Below, in pieces: positions 20,700-34,261 of a DNA stretch of 64,000 nucleotides. How positions within the stretch are numbered: the first letter of the stretch is position 1; each line of letters starts with the position of its first letter. The DNA is from Spirometra erinaceieuropaei (lineage: Eukaryota > Platyhelminthes > Cestoda > Diphyllobothriidea > Diphyllobothriidae). The position numbers and the translations under genes were made by a program. The notes below the pieces were generated by a model, which was not told the origin of the DNA, did not search any database, and was given only the letters and a program-made list of their open reading frames with translations. The stretch spans positions 924,682 to 988,681 of the forward strand of contig CACRXP010000168.1 of the NCBI GenBank assembly GCA_902702965.1. The letters run 5' to 3'.

Positions 20700-22187
20700 T
20701 GCTTGTGTATGTGTGTGTGGCCAGTGGAAGCGTCGAATAATAGGCAGCAAAAGACACTGTAGTTGTTAAGGCGCTGTCATGTAGATAAGTTATGTAATGA
20801 CTCCACACGGGAAAGCCGTGTCAGCTTGATAGAAAAAGTGACTGAGCCCATCTTGTATGGCAACGAAAAAACCACGCTTACTCTGTTGAATCGGTGAATG
20901 GATGTTTGTTCATTAACTACCAATGATGGAGGTTTCCTTTATAAAATGAACTAGAAATCATAGTTGATAGGTTAGAGTTTGGCCAAGTCCTGCAACGATA
21001 TCCACGCAAACATTCGGCGGACGTACGTTTTCATTGATCTATCCTGTGTTGTATGCAGTGATATTAATTAGCGCAAAGCGTCAAAAACTAGAGGTTTGAG
21101 GTCATACAGACACGTAGTTGCCTTTGGAGGTTCGTACATGCCTAAGGATGAATATTAGAAAGCGCTCATTCGCCGACTTGGATTTCGTTAGGGTTTACTT
21201 GTAAGTTTTGGCACCTTGGGACTATTGTGACACAAAGACAGTTTTCCACGGAAGGTCAATTTCCATCAAATGGAGGCCGCTGTGTAAGTGGGATAAACCT
21301 TCGACAACAAGCGAACAACTTTGTCGTTTAGATCACAGTATAGCGCATTTATTAAAGTACAATAGTCCGAATTTCTATGTATTTATAAAGCTGTCGAAGC
21401 TTGCAAAAGAGATCGACTTAATGACCGCCAAAAATGGAATAATTTAGTGATAAAGCAAACATATGTATGCGTATAAAATGTTTTAAACTTTTAACGAAAG
21501 AATATCTAGTTTGGCTAAGTGCTGAACTCCTTTTGCACAAACCGGTGGAATCAGGGTACCTAACCTATATTGTTTACGACTGCCACATAAGCACAACATA
21601 CAAAATGCCTGGTTCTGACGATGCACCCTAGTTTTTATTGAAATACCAAATTTTTAGGTGAGGAAAACTCTTCAATGTTAAGGCATGTGGTAAACATTGA
21701 CCAACTTCCAAACCCGTACTATGGTCACTAACGTTTAAACATCGCCAATAAATTTAAATGCAAGGCACGTTTGGATGACTTAAAATATGAGAAATCCCCC
21801 CATTGCTTACTCGGGGTTTTAAATGCGTAAGACAAGCATGAATACTACTCGCAGGCTGACCGTCAGCGTCGCATAATAACAAAAGCCTTACTCAATGATT
21901 AAGGATTGCTTCACATTATGCTTATTATATCTAATGTTTTACACAAATCAGTACCCGTGATTCGTAAACACTAAAGCGCGCAATACATGTTAATAAGATA
22001 GACAAAAAATATTATTATTCAGGACTGAAAGCTTGACAATCAGTCGCAGAAGAAACTTTGGGTGCATAAACGCCCTGTGTTGGGGGCCAAACCAGTATTC
22101 CCTAACTAATGCGATAACAGTGACTCAGAGCTGATATTCCACTGTCGCGCTCGCTTCTGCAGCTAAGTCGGCATCACATACAGTGAA
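20700..22187. other. No recognisable gene
   Basis: Begins with a short gtgtgtgt-rich stretch (about 20694-20720). Otherwise AT-rich with only short frames. Confidence 0.45.
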
Positions 22188-23146
22188 TGACCGATCTCAT
22201 GAAATGTTGACTGAAGCCACGAAATGCATTTTTGCTTAGAAGTGAGAACTTAAGCGCCGGTGTAATACCCATTTTTTGAGGCATAGTCCTTTAATATTTT
22301 GAACGTGGCAAGATGTCAGCCTTTGAATACACGGCTTTGCAAGATCCCGTAGAAACGTGATTTTTTAAGGAGCATGGATGTTTATACTGTTTTTCGATGC
22401 ACTTGCATATTCATACGTAATTTATGGAAACCAAGGAAAAGCATGTGCTTGCCTTCAGTAGTTTAATAGAGAACTATGTCATCTTAATATTTTCTACTCA
22501 AAGAATAATTACAATTAGGTTTTAAACATTTTATAATTCCCGAATAATTTGGAGACTAACCAGTCGCTACCTTAGCACTTAGTGCTTCCAGCCTACACGT
22601 TGCATGCGTTCGGCATAAAGAAAATCACATATATTTATTTGCCTTTAAAACGATATCATAAACAGTTCATAAAATTTTGCAGTGAATGAGCGCTATTTTG
22701 TACATTTTATGAGAAGCAGTGGTAGACGGACATGCACGTCGCTATATAAATTGGCATAAAGCGATCTTTAAAAAATCTCAGAGTTGAAATTTTTTAAAGC
22801 CTATGTACTCTCCGTCTTCAAATAGAAACTACGAAGGTGACATAGCTGTCTATCAAACAATTGAAAGAGAGCACATTGCTGTCCGTGGTTTATCTGAGAT
22901 ATGTTTAAATTTGCAAGCCCATCGAAAATCAGTAGAAAAATGAATGCTACATAAGTAGCCACTTTTTTCAAGTACTGTTTTCTAGAGGAGACTGAAAAGC
23001 TGGCTTTCAAGTGCTGACATCCGCTTAAGTCCGAAATATCATAGGCCTATGCCGCAAAATAATCGATATTCTAACCGCGCTTAAGTAACACTTCCTAAGC
23101 GAAAACGCATTTCAGAATTTCAGTCAACATTGCATGAGATCGGTCA
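22188..23146. mobile_element. Foldback / long terminal inverted repeat element (family A related)
   Basis: The left end (tgaccgatctcatgaaatgt, then tgactgaag) and the right end read in reverse complement (tgaccgatctcatgcaatgt, then tgactgaaa) match for about 68 bp. Weaker similarity continues inward for roughly 150 bp more (ggcatag..ccta, gatgtcagc..ttgaa). The total is 959 bp with no transposase frame. The outer motif resembles the termini of family A at 685 and 63712. No clear target-site duplication was found by eye. A non-autonomous foldback or MITE-like DNA element is the best reading. Confidence 0.65.
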
Positions 23147-23149
23147 GGT

Positions 23150-26100
23150 AATTTAGACTGCTAAGGCGATGCATTATATGACAGTGCCAGCAGTATTAAT
23201 GGGACAGGACAACTAGGGAAAAAGCTGCTTTATTTGACATATGCGAGGGTCAAATCGGAGTGTTCCACAACAGCCCGAACAGAAGTTCTGCCCAAAAAGC
23301 CGATCTACCTATCTAGTCTTATTCCTTATGGCAGAAATGTGATCGAAACTGTTTCAATGTTCACTATGCGGTCGTCGAAATTACGGATGACAAAGACGTC
23401 AGCATCTATTGACGATAAGGCAAAATCTCTCGCCTGACTCAGAACAATGCCTCGCTTACTCATAAATATTCAGTGGCTAGGGGTGACTCGGATTTCCTTT
23501 TTGGATTGTGCAATCGATGGTTTGTGACGGCTAACCACAGACACATCTGAGAAGCAAAACAAAGGGGCAGGATTATTAAGTTCTAAAATTTCTTTCCGCC
23601 GTTTTAGGCCACTGGCCTTAGTAAATAGTGTATATTTTTATGAAAACACCTTAATTGATATTTATGAATTTAGATGATTTCAAATTGGGACGTTTTCCTG
23701 ACGAATACGCACCAAAATTCCTCTCATGAATATGTCTCCAGGTTATATGATTATGCGGTAGGTTATTCAACCCTGTAGAAGGTGGATATTTTACTATGGC
23801 AAAACGTGCAAATAGCGTTTACACATGGCTATCAAACAGTCAACTGGCAACTATTTGATCGTTGGAGACAAAATGTATAAACAACAGAAAATTATTCTCA
23901 CACATAATGAATAACGTAACATGTGCAAGTCATCTACATACCGAAAACGATGGCTTGTCCGATCCCAAGTGCATGACTCATTAGATGCACATTTTAAGGA
24001 GGCACAGTAGGCATTTGCTGATGAAAAGAAGAACGGAAATGGCAGAAATTCAGCTATGAAGGATGTGTAGCGATCATAATTCTCCCAAAAAACAATAGTA
24101 AAGGACAGTTAATTAAAAGAAACCTTGTTTGCCGTTGTAAGTTTACGATTAGATCTAAGCATGTGGCCGCAATTTCCCCGCTTCAATTAGGGTTTCTTTT
24201 CGCCCTTTTCACAAGTATTTGTAAAAAAGTCAACAAAACCACTGCCAGTGCTTCGTGTAAAATAGAGCCTAAATATAACTGTAATCCATCCAAAAACATA
24301 CTATGCCTGAGATTAAACGCAGTGGCGAAAATTGGTTCGCAAATAAGTTCTGCCAAGTAGTATGTTTAATCATCAACACGCTGTCCGCATTTGTGGTGTA
24401 TTTTTGCCTGCGCAATTTAGCGTCACTTTAAAGCTATTAAATTTTCAATGAAACCCAAATCTCGAACAAGGTATAATATTGCGCGTATGTCTACGATTGC
24501 ATAAAGGTGCCTTAGGTATTCGCATGATTTTCACGATTTTTGTGTTGACGAATCATGCGTACTTCACGTGCTGGATAAGGTACCCCCATTGTTCATTTCG
24601 TGAACCGTCTGTTTCTATTATGGCACGAGGTGCCACGACCAACTATAGCTTAACATGTCTTTGCCTTATTTGTGGCTGTCTCTGTTAATGGGTTCGAGTG
24701 AGAATTTGAATAGTTGGGCAAATACTTTCTCTTCTTCTATCGATCTAATCTTCGTCTTCTGAACTGCCTACTGGAACTCGCATGTTTGCTTTTGTCCGCA
24801 AGCATGTCCTTGTCAGAATCGGTATTTTTTAAGTTCCCTCTTAACGCAAATCATTCCTTATCATTCTGAAATACTAGGCAAGAAAGCTTGTCTCCTTAAC
24901 TCCGATATTTTATTTGATTTCTTGCCGGTTGGAACAATGGCTGGGTTCAAACCGTCAGCTGCATATTGTAAGGGTGTTGGTGCATTTTTCCGCATCCTGC
25001 TTGATAGCCAAAGTTTGCGGTTAGCATGTTCAATGTTTTCTCCTTTATTAACTTTGCCAGAGGCCATTCGATTACTTTCAACTGGGTCTTATTAAAATAC
25101 ACGTAACGCCAGGCCACATATTTACTCATTGCTCGACTTGTTCTCAAAAAGACGAAAATCACACAAAATGCCGCCGCACGCATGGGCTACGGACATTTGC
25201 ACACGTTTGGCGAATTAACTTAGATGTCTCATTAAGCCCTCTGCATATCAGAAAAATAAGGCGCGTGTACAGTTACCTGCCTAAGTTTTGTTTCACAAAG
25301 TCCGCCTAAAACTGGTTTGTTCTGGCCAAGTTTTACCATCATCCAATATCGTTCAAAAAAGATATTGGCGTATTTGTTTCACGCAAAGTATGCTTAATTG
25401 CACCACTATCATCGGGTCGATTGATGTGGACGCATTTGCGCTTTTAGCGCCAGTCTCGTGTTTCGGGTCCAAATTAGCAATACGTTTTTCATGCAGACCG
25501 TCTGCCGTTAATGGACCATTTTCGATGATAAAAAAAATTATGTGGAGAGCAATTTGATTTGTTCTTTCAGCCCCAAATGTAGTACTTTGCGCCAGTCGAT
25601 AGCACGGAGTTGCAGAGGACAGCGTTAAAGAACACAGGGAGGATTCAAGTAGTGTATGAGCCCCGCAAAGACAAAGTATACGTGCAGAAGGCAAAGGACA
25701 AGCGTGAACACACGGGTTTAAGAAATTGAAATTTTTGCTCATCAGACGGTCGATACTGAAGTAGACATTTAAATAACAAAGCCAGGGACAACAAAATAAC
25801 TGTCCTATCATATTCGTCGCCACCAGTTAAGAAAGACCACTGAATTTATTATTTCTTTTAAAATATTTCTTACAGAGTAAACACTGTTTTTGCACGTCCA
25901 CTGATTAATTAATGGCTATCAATTCATTACTACTATTACATGAGTTCAACAAGTTATTAAACATGCGCCGTCATGCTCATACTCATAGATGCATTTGTTT
26001 TTGTCTTCCTCTAGGACGCTGCACACGTCCGGTCTTTTTGTCGCGTTAAATCGACTAACTTTATCCCTCTTATTTACCAGAAATGTACCTCAAACGCTAT

Positions 26101-29100
26101 TTGTATGTTTGGCGTTTTTAACCAATTGAAGGAAAAAGTGGGAATATTTGAAGATAAACCCGATTCTCAACCAGTATGAATGCCTAACGGACACTGTGTT
26201 TATAGACTAGAAGTCAATATAGTGATGCAAAGTCGTACAGTTAAGGCATGCAATTCCAGTCTCTACCGCTTTTAGGCAAACGAAATTCGATCCAGCTGTG
26301 TCAAGCCCCGTAAATTTTAGCCTACCAGTCCGTAAAGGTTTACAAAATAAAAGTATATTTGTAAATAGTTAATCTTGTTACTGCTTCTATTAAGAGACAA
26401 AATTATCTGTATCAAAAGGTGGAATATTGGTCCAAAAATATGCCCCAGATCCAACACCATGGGTATCTAAGTTCATTTCACAGAGTCGATGCAAACACAA
26501 ACAACCATGATACCAATGATAAACCTGGAGCTCCGAACCAGATCAAGAGGTCGTTCTAATGAGACCTTTTTATTAATATTGAATAGCAAACGCCCCGTAG
26601 ATTTGCACCTTTTGCAAAATGCTTCTGAATATTAAAAGTTGGGCGTGATGCCATATTCATCCACCTAGTAAGTAAAAGATAAATAATCCGATTAATACAA
26701 AGTAAAATATTTGTCTAGTAACTTCAAAAAGCATAACTTTAAAAGGTCGGTTATGTTGTAACTGAATGTCTTAAGCAAGATAAGCACCTGTACTTGCACG
26801 TTTAAGCACGTGTCAGGATCGTGGCCCACGTTTTTTAATAAAAGACGTTGTTTAGTCGAAGAAAAATAGTCTATGTTAGCTCTCCCTTACTCAGCATAAC
26901 ATATAGTTTAAAAGAAAATTCGGCACCTTTTGACTCAATTGGTAAACGTAGACATGCGAGACTGCACTTTAGTATGATTAAAATACTCACGGATTCAAAT
27001 TTCCATCAAGATGGCTCTTGTATTAACACCATGTCCGTTCAATAAAATAAAAATATCGGCTAACTATAAGCGAAGACTAAGTTGCCATGCAACTTATTAT
27101 GTCAGGGATTTTTTCTTGCTATGCCTTTAATGGAAATAGCACCATGCCACATTTAATTGCGAGTTCCCGGGTACGGGGACATTAGATTTACCAAAGAGTG
27201 CATATAACGAAGTATCCACCGAGGTTTCATAAGTCTTCCAATGTCTCAGTGATTTATTAAGATAACGCCTCCAGCCATATCATTGTAGGAGGAATATGTG
27301 ATACTGAAATCACCAGTCTTCCAGTTGTTCTCTGTTCACCCTTCTATCGTCTGTGGGACACATTAAACCCACTGTAAATAGCATATATCTGAGGTATGTG
27401 AAATACTTTGGGACTTGCTTTTCTATAAAATGCGCAGTCTAACTAGCCTCATACGCTGATGTACCATAATGCTATGCCCGTCAGATTATGTTTCTTACGA
27501 ACAGGTTAAGCCTACAGGCGTCGGCATTAGAGTCAAATAAGAGTCTGGTGGAAACTGCGTGGAGAGAAACCGGAAGGAGTCTCCGAGATTAAACCGCACA
27601 AATACAGTTTAACTCTCTGGCCTAAGCAACTGATACAGCCCAGTGGGGCAGGCTGCGTCACATAATCTCGGTAAACTGAAGGCAGTCGATTATATCGGAA
27701 TTGTAAAGGTCTTGAAACAATTTATTTTTTCGTGGGCTCCATTTTTGGACTCAGGATAGAAGCTGTATAAATAGTAACTGTAGGTAATCACTAGGAAGGT
27801 CGAGAGGCATAAATATCCGTTTCCGGCATTTTTACAACCATCGGCTGGTAGGATGCAAATTCTAGGTAGTAAACGGCAGTACTTGGAATGATGAAACTTG
27901 AACTACTACAGTCAATATAACTTTAATATTTTAGCGTTTAATTTTCTTTTTGTAAGCCTCCTGTGTTTATTTTCAATTGAATGTGTATAGAAAATATGCA
28001 TGCTCCTGGTATGATCCTACTATTTTCTTAAGTCTTGCACTATATCGGTTCATTGGGCTTTGTAATATAAGGATATTTCTCGGATTTTCAAAAGAACAAG
28101 ACATTTTTTTCAGAATCCTACAGCCAGCGGTACAATGTATAGAACGAGTGCACACACCCAGTTTGATTTCGTTAACAATAAACAAAGGGAAATATGTAAA
28201 CTTCTTTAAACGCCGATGGCATGTATAAATTTGAAAGTCGTTGAACAATTTAGAAAAAAACGGAAAAAAGTCATCTCATTTCTAACTTTATTTTATAGAA
28301 AATTAATTTCCAACTTTCTGTTATTTAAGACACAAATTTAAAAGCGACTGATTTTGAAGCACTAATGGCAATTGTGAAAACATATTTCGTCGCCAATTCC
28401 AAGGAATCTAAATCTCTTGCGTTTCCTTCTTGTCTGAAAGATAAATCTGGCCGATCTTTGGGAACTACTGCCTTTGACTCAATGTCAACTCAATAATCCC
28501 TTGCGATAAATAATTTATTCCGCCGGAAACCTTGCGAATCTTTCGCCGAAACACATTAAAATGGCCTTAATTTTTGTAAGTCCCAGTAGTCGCCGATCGA
28601 CAAACTTGAGATAAATGAAAAAAAGCTTAAATACTTTCATCTTCATGTTCCTACAAAGACTACAGATACCAAATATTTTTACAGTTTACGAAATAATGTA
28701 GACAAGGAAACAGTGTGATCATAAAAACAATGATAAAGTATGCTCAGGAATATTTAGCTTCCCTGTTTATCCTATTATCGACCCACCTAAAGACTTGGGA
28801 GAGACGGACAAAATGCTTAGGCGTATTTCAGACGTGTTTGTCTGGTCGTTTAACCATATCCGCTATGGTTAGACTAACCCTGAAAAGCCCGTTTCCAAGT
28901 GGATTTCAGTATGAGCTATAAAAACTGGAAATGGCAAAGGTTACAAATGAGCGTTATCACATGTTTCCTTTCATTGTACATGTCTGTTAAACGCCAGAGC
29001 ATATCTGTATCTAGTATGCACACTGAATAGTTACACTTACTGCGTGATTACCAAAATAAATGTGACCTGTCCAGGGCACATTAGAAACTTCGACTTGTGC

Positions 29101-30950
29101 TAATGATCTCATCGCGCTTCCTAATTGCCTGGTTGTACGCAAAATGTGCCTCTATGTACCAGTAATTAGAAGCATGCATATTTGAAGGGGAATTAACTCA
29201 CCGTCACATTTAGTCATTTTTCCTGCTAACATATACCAAAAACGCAGCCACCTGCTAACACGGGCTTTCTCAACGGAGGACATTAGCATAAATTGGAAAC
29301 AGTTAGCCAAACGACCTCTGTCATACTGAATGTTGACTTGTGTGAATTAAGTAAGAGTTGATGAATAAAATCAGGTTAATTTAAAACCGAAATTCATTCT
29401 TGTTCGGGCAGTCCACCTTTTAAACCGCGCAGCTAAATGTAACAGAATCACAGGTCAATCGATTACCCCAGTATACCCGCCGATCTTAAAAACGCATAAA
29501 GTCTTAGAAGAGTCGTCAAGAACGCTAACGACACTTTCAATCAAATTATATTTTTAAGTGCTATTGAGACGACTAAAGGTTTACTAATAAACACTTAAAA
29601 TAATATGTAGTTACCGTATTAGCCATTTGTCAAAATAGTATGTTGCCAAATCAATAGTTTGTAACATCTTATGGTTATAGTATGTAGTAACCAAAACGCA
29701 GTAAGTACAAAAATAAAAACAAACGGGTTTCCATATGCGTAGAATCACTGCCTGTTGACTGGGAAGGTGCAAAATCGAAGAGTTCACAAAATTCTCTCCC
29801 CAACTTTATTTTAGAACGGGCAGACTTTTTCGAGAACCGTCTTTTTCGATTATCTTGATAATCATAGATTGCGAAGACCACGTTTTAATCAATTAATTTC
29901 GGTTCTTCATAACTGCAGCATGCATGAACGGCTGGAAGATGCCTTAAATTTAAGTAGCCACTACGACTAAAAAGGTATAGGGTAATTTTATCAAGAAAAC
30001 AACTTGGACACTAGGCAGAAAATGATATAATTAATGCTGGTCAGTTGGTATGGATGCCATCATATCTGACTTGCTAAGTTTATAACTACTTTATAAAGCA
30101 TAAATATATTACCCGGCTTTATGCACAACGGACTTAAAACATAAAAAATCCTGAAGTATTTAGTGATATTTCAAGGCTGACCTGAAAGTCAACACAATCC
30201 AGGACAAAGAAAAAGTGCGCATTAATTTCACGGGAGAAAAGTTTTCATCAGGTTCAAGCAGGGTTCTATTACGACTACATTTGCCAAATCTATTTAACCC
30301 ATTAGTCACCAACCGACCTGGCGGCATATGACCTTACGGAAACTGTTATCCCTCTGACATCACAATCGGCAAAACCAAGCGAACTCCTATTTGGTTCACG
30401 AGACCGTATCTCAGTCTCTGTAGAATCGCAAAAAGTACACGGGATTCCAATAAAAATATATTGACACTAAAGTAGTTCTTAATACGCATCTAAATGGGAA
30501 CTCCAGAAGCACGATACTGCTGAACATAATTCTATGTTACTCAATTTTTACTTGGTTGTTTTACATGGTTAGATGATCAGTACGTCCAAACCGAAATGTA
30601 CTCCCTTACGAATATTTTTGACACGTGCGGATTTCCTGCATTTCCGAATAGATTGGCACTTCTAAGGACGATACGTTATGTTGAAAATTTCATTTGCGTT
30701 TTTACTTTCATTAAATGTGTTTTTATCAATATGGAAACTGGGTCTGTGAATTAGAGCCAGTTTGCAAATGATTAGCAATCATGGAATAGCTCGCTTTTTT
30801 CACGCGTGAGACACCCACAACAATTAGAATAAACTTTCGTTGTGGGGATTTCGACCAAATGAGGACTGACATTTCACGCATTAAGTGGAAGTCCGTATTT
30901 GTTGGAAGCATACTCGAAGACTGGTAACGGTTTCGAAAAATGCTGCACAA
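23150..30950. other. Long AT-rich stretch, no gene seen
   Basis: Many short frames of 60-90 codons and one of 156 codons (minus, 25353-25823), none with a recognisable domain, splice context or coding-like composition strong enough to call. No match to the repeat families of this window was noticed. Confidence 0.4.
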
Positions 30951-30959
30951 GCTGATCGC

Positions 30960-32890
30960 AAACCACTTTCCGGTTGCATGGAAGAGGTAAACTAGCACAA
31001 CTCGATGACTTACGCAAGCCTTGAAGAATGGAGTGATTAAGAAATGAATACTGTGGAAAACGTTGCTTTCTGGCAGGGGCGCCATATCTATATGTGCGTA
31101 CAAAATTCAAAGAAATCGACTCAAGGACTATTTCGTCAAAATTAGAACGGAATTCGAATGGGATCTGCTTAACCTTGCCGCAAAGAACCCTAAATTATTC
31201 AATGACTACACGAAGCAGTGCACGCGGAAAGAGAACCCAATATCACTGCTAAAAACTGCTGAAGGCGAACATCTCACTGAAGACAGAGCGAAAGCTGATC
31301 ACCTTTCAGAATGTTTTGGTTTGCTTTTATAGTGAAACAAGATTCATCTCTTCGGCCCTTCAACCCTTCGATGACACCATAATTATGTAGACAGTTCAGT
31401 TCTGGCGGAGTTTATGAAGTTAATAGAATCAAAATCACTAGGTCCTGTGAGATTCCCGCAGGATTTTGTAGGCATTCGCCAGTGAGTTGGCTAAACCACT
31501 CTCCATGCTTTTCCATACATCCTTCGAGACCGGATATCGGCCACCCGAACGGACGTCGGCGTGGATTACGCCACTTTACAAGGGCGGAAGTCGGGTCTCT
31601 GTGAATAATTACAGACCTGTCAGTCTCAACTTCATTTGCTGCAAGATTATGGAGAAAATAATAAGGCAACGATTAGTGCAGTTCCTTGAACAAAACCAAC
31701 TGCTTTCCGATTCCAAAAAGGCAGATCCTGTGTGAAAAATTTGCTCTACAGTCTAGAACACTGAGCTCGGGTTGTTGATTGAGAAGAGATGGTGCATGCC
31801 ATCTATATCAACTTCAAAAGGGTCTTCGACGGGGTGTCCCACCACCGCCTTCTATAAAAACGTAGTGCTTTAGGAGTGCGAGTTGAGCCTCTGATGTGGA
31901 TTCGAAGCTTTTTACTCGGTCTTTCTTAAGCCGTCCACGTCAGTGACCAGCAATCTGCCGAGGTTGCCATTAGAAGTGGTGTTTCCCAAGACTCTGTTCT
32001 TGGCACTACACTATTCCTCGTATACGCCAACGACTGCGCAAACGAACTGGATTGAGATGCCGCAATGTCTGCTGATGACACAGAGATCTGGAGTACCGTG
32101 CGAAGCGAAGTTGTCGAGGCGCGACTGCAGGCAAATCTAGGCCGCCTCGTAAAATCTAGGCCGCAATGGTCAAAACACTGGCTTCTATCGCTTAACGCGT
32201 CAGCGGAACTAGTCCTCATAACCGCACGGTCTACCGTCTGACTGACAAATCCCTGCAAGAAGTCGACGCTCCGGAGGGCTTTGGTGTATGGATCGTTACC
32301 TCTTTTAAGCCTTCGCTGCAATGCTCGAAAGTAGACAAGTCGCCGATGTCCATTCCATACCTCGTCAAACGGGCGTTCCCTTCCTTTGATGAAGAGTGTT
32401 TTGCCAAGGTCTTTCGAACATTTGTGCGCCCGCATCTGGAGTTTGATGTCCAAGTATGGAGACCCTAGACCGTTAAAGGCCTCGGCATACTCGAAAAAGT
32501 TCAAAGTCGAGCGACGAAACTTGTATCTGGACAGTTGTCACTACCCTACGCAACACGATTAGCTAATCTTGACCTCTTTCCTTTGATTTACAAACATCTA
32601 TGTAGGGACCTGATACAAACTGTCGGCGCCGTGCGCAGCCGGGACTGCTGTCTCTGAAGACTTCTTCGAGTTGACGACTACGATTAACCTGGGAGGCCAT
32701 CCACTCAAACTACGTGTGACTGGTGCCCAACTAGACACACGAAAGTTCATCTTCTCAAACAGAGTGGTTGCAGGTTGGAATGTTTTGCCTGAGGATGTTG
32801 TTATGTCGGGATTCGTGGAGAGTTTTAAACGGAGGCTAGATCAAAATTGGAGCGCGCACCACAATAGCGCTGAACTACAGCCACCTTGAT
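30960..32890 (+). pseudogene. Decayed CR1/jockey-type LINE (endonuclease-RT linker, RT, C-terminus)
   Basis: Plus-strand blocks occur in LINE order across several frames. The linker (LTQALKNGVIKK, ILWKTLLSGRG, AYKIQRNRLKDYF; near 31008-31130) is followed by NPKLFNDYTK and AEGEHLTED. RT motifs follow: WITPLYKGGSR...NNYRPVSLN (about 31560-31625), IYINFKRVFDGVPHHR (motif A region, about 31800), SVLGTTLFLVYANDC (about 31990) and SADD where FADD is the usual motif C (about 32065). The C-terminal block (LRVTGAQLDTRKFIF, VVAGWNVLPEDVV, SFKRRLDQNW) ends at 32889. Multiple stops and frameshifts are present, and the catalytic YADD/FADD box is altered. The apurinic endonuclease domain is missing (5' truncation). 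Confidence 0.85.
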
Positions 32891-32894
32891 ACTA

Positions 32895-33655
32895 ACGTTG
32901 ACAATTTAGTGTTATAGCGATGCCACCGCCAGTACAATTAAAAATTTACTCCTTTTCCTTATCTTAATTGTGTTCCAACTGTCTGTTACATTTAATCAAC
33001 AAACCTAGTTTATATGTCTTTAAATTTTGTTAACACAAGAAATTATATGTTCATCTGCACAGTTTATATGATTCCCTTTATGTTTCTTCCATGTCATTCC
33101 CTTTACATTTTCTCCATATGATTCTTCTGCATGTAACTAATAGATATTTCAAAGGGACACACCTACTTTCCCTGAAATACACCGACACTGATACCGGCAG
33201 GTATATCTCATCTTATTTCATCAGTTAGGTCACCAACTGTATGACCCAGCTGCGTGCCCTCCAATAAAGCATATCATCAAGAAATTAGACTAATGGAATC
33301 CGTCATGGCGACTGCAGTACATACTTTAATGGAATGAAAGTGCTGTCTGTTTTAAAAGCATGTAAATTCTACTTTCATCAAGTTTATTTAAATGTTTGGC
33401 CACCAAAAATGTTATGTATTTTCCATAGGGAGACTATGTATGGCATCTCCGAATAATACTGGAAGGAAAACAATGTTACGACCTCTATCAAGAGTGCTGA
33501 TCAAGTCCTACGTCATATCCCTTCAGTTCGTTGAAACTGGAGGCCCGCCTGGAATGAGAATCGTAAACTTGCATCAGTCAGATGGGCCATAAGCCCTTCA
33601 GCTGAACGTAGTTTTTAAGCATCCATTGCAGGAAAGCAACGGATCATTGTGCACA
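32895..33655. other. LINE 3' tail region and unassigned sequence
   Basis: AT-rich sequence after the LINE stop; its 3' end is not clearly delimited (no long poly-A seen). No gene follows before the AT repeat at 33661. Confidence 0.35.
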
Positions 33656-33660
33656 TGCAG

Positions 33661-33675
33661 ATATATATATATATA
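33661..33675. repeat. Short (AT)n microsatellite
   Basis: About 7 AT units directly bordering the SINE 3' end at 33677, a typical SINE tail or insertion context. Confidence 0.8.
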
Positions 33676-33676
33676 T

Positions 33677-33860
33677 AGGCAGAATAACATTACCGACAAA
33701 GACAAGGGAGACTGGAATGGCCATTTCTGGCTTATTAGCCGTCGTCAGCCATCCATACCCAAGCCCGAAGTGTGGAACACCCGAGCCTCGAACTCGCGAC
33801 CTGTTGGTTTTTTAGAAGTCAACGCCTCTACTCACCGGGCCACGAGCCCGTTGCCTTGTC
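33677..33860 (-). mobile_element. tRNA-derived SINE, best-preserved copy
   Basis: On the minus strand the head (about 33850-33775) reads cgtggcccggtgagtagagg (A box/D arm), an A-rich anticodon-loop region, then gcgagttcgaggctcg (B box/T arm). The body contains ggctgacgacggctaataag and ccagaaatggccattcc, then ccttgtctttgtcggtaatg, ending at taggcagaataac (plus sense) beside the AT microsatellite. The body recurs at 33994-34088 and in diverged form at 14045, 14345, 19680 and 45160. Confidence 0.78.
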
Positions 33861-33882
33861 GGTTTTTCGATCGGGAATATAC

Positions 33883-34206
33883 AGTGGTAGGGGGCGCTCA
33901 CCGATCGTTCATACGGAACTCACTCGTTCCGTTGTGCCTTAAGAGCTCTCTCTCGAGCCCAACCAGCAGCCGCACAGCGGCGCATGATACATAGGCAGAA
34001 TAACATTACCGACAAAGACAAGGGAGACTGGAATGGCCATTTCTGGCTTATTAGCCGTCGTCAGCCAGCCACACCCAAGCCCGGTAATGTTATTCTGCCT
34101 ATGTATCATGCGCCGCTGTGCGGCTGCTGGTTGGGCTCGAGAGAGAGCTCTTAAGGCACAACGGAACGAGTGAGTTCCGTATGAATGATCGGTGAGCGCC
34201 CCCTAA

Positions 34207-34210
<4 letters not shown>
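33883..34210. repeat. Near-perfect palindrome with 128-bp arms and a SINE-body spacer
   Basis: The arms 33883-34010 and 34083-34210 are reverse complements with about two mismatches by eye (gttcat against attcat, and one base near the outer end). The 72-bp spacer is the SINE body core (acaagggagactggaatggc and following). The right arm runs straight into the (AT)20 tract. It would form a stable cruciform or hairpin. The outer left portion is also the SINE-flanking sequence, so the structure looks like a SINE-containing unit duplicated head to head. Confidence 0.9.

Positions 34211-34250
<40 letters not shown>
34211..34250. repeat. (AT)20 microsatellite
   Basis: Twenty uninterrupted AT units followed by an imperfect acatatatat. 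Confidence 0.97.
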
Positions 34251-34257
<7 letters not shown>

Positions 34258-34261
34258 TATC

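Noticed and set aside
25353..25823. 156-codon minus-strand open frame
   Set aside because: Cys/Leu-rich translation without a domain, no splice context, and overlapped by a comparable plus-strand frame. Consistent with chance in 64 kb.
31926..32504. 192-codon minus-strand open frame
   Set aside because: It lies antisense to the decayed LINE RT, whose motifs are on the plus strand. A shadow frame.
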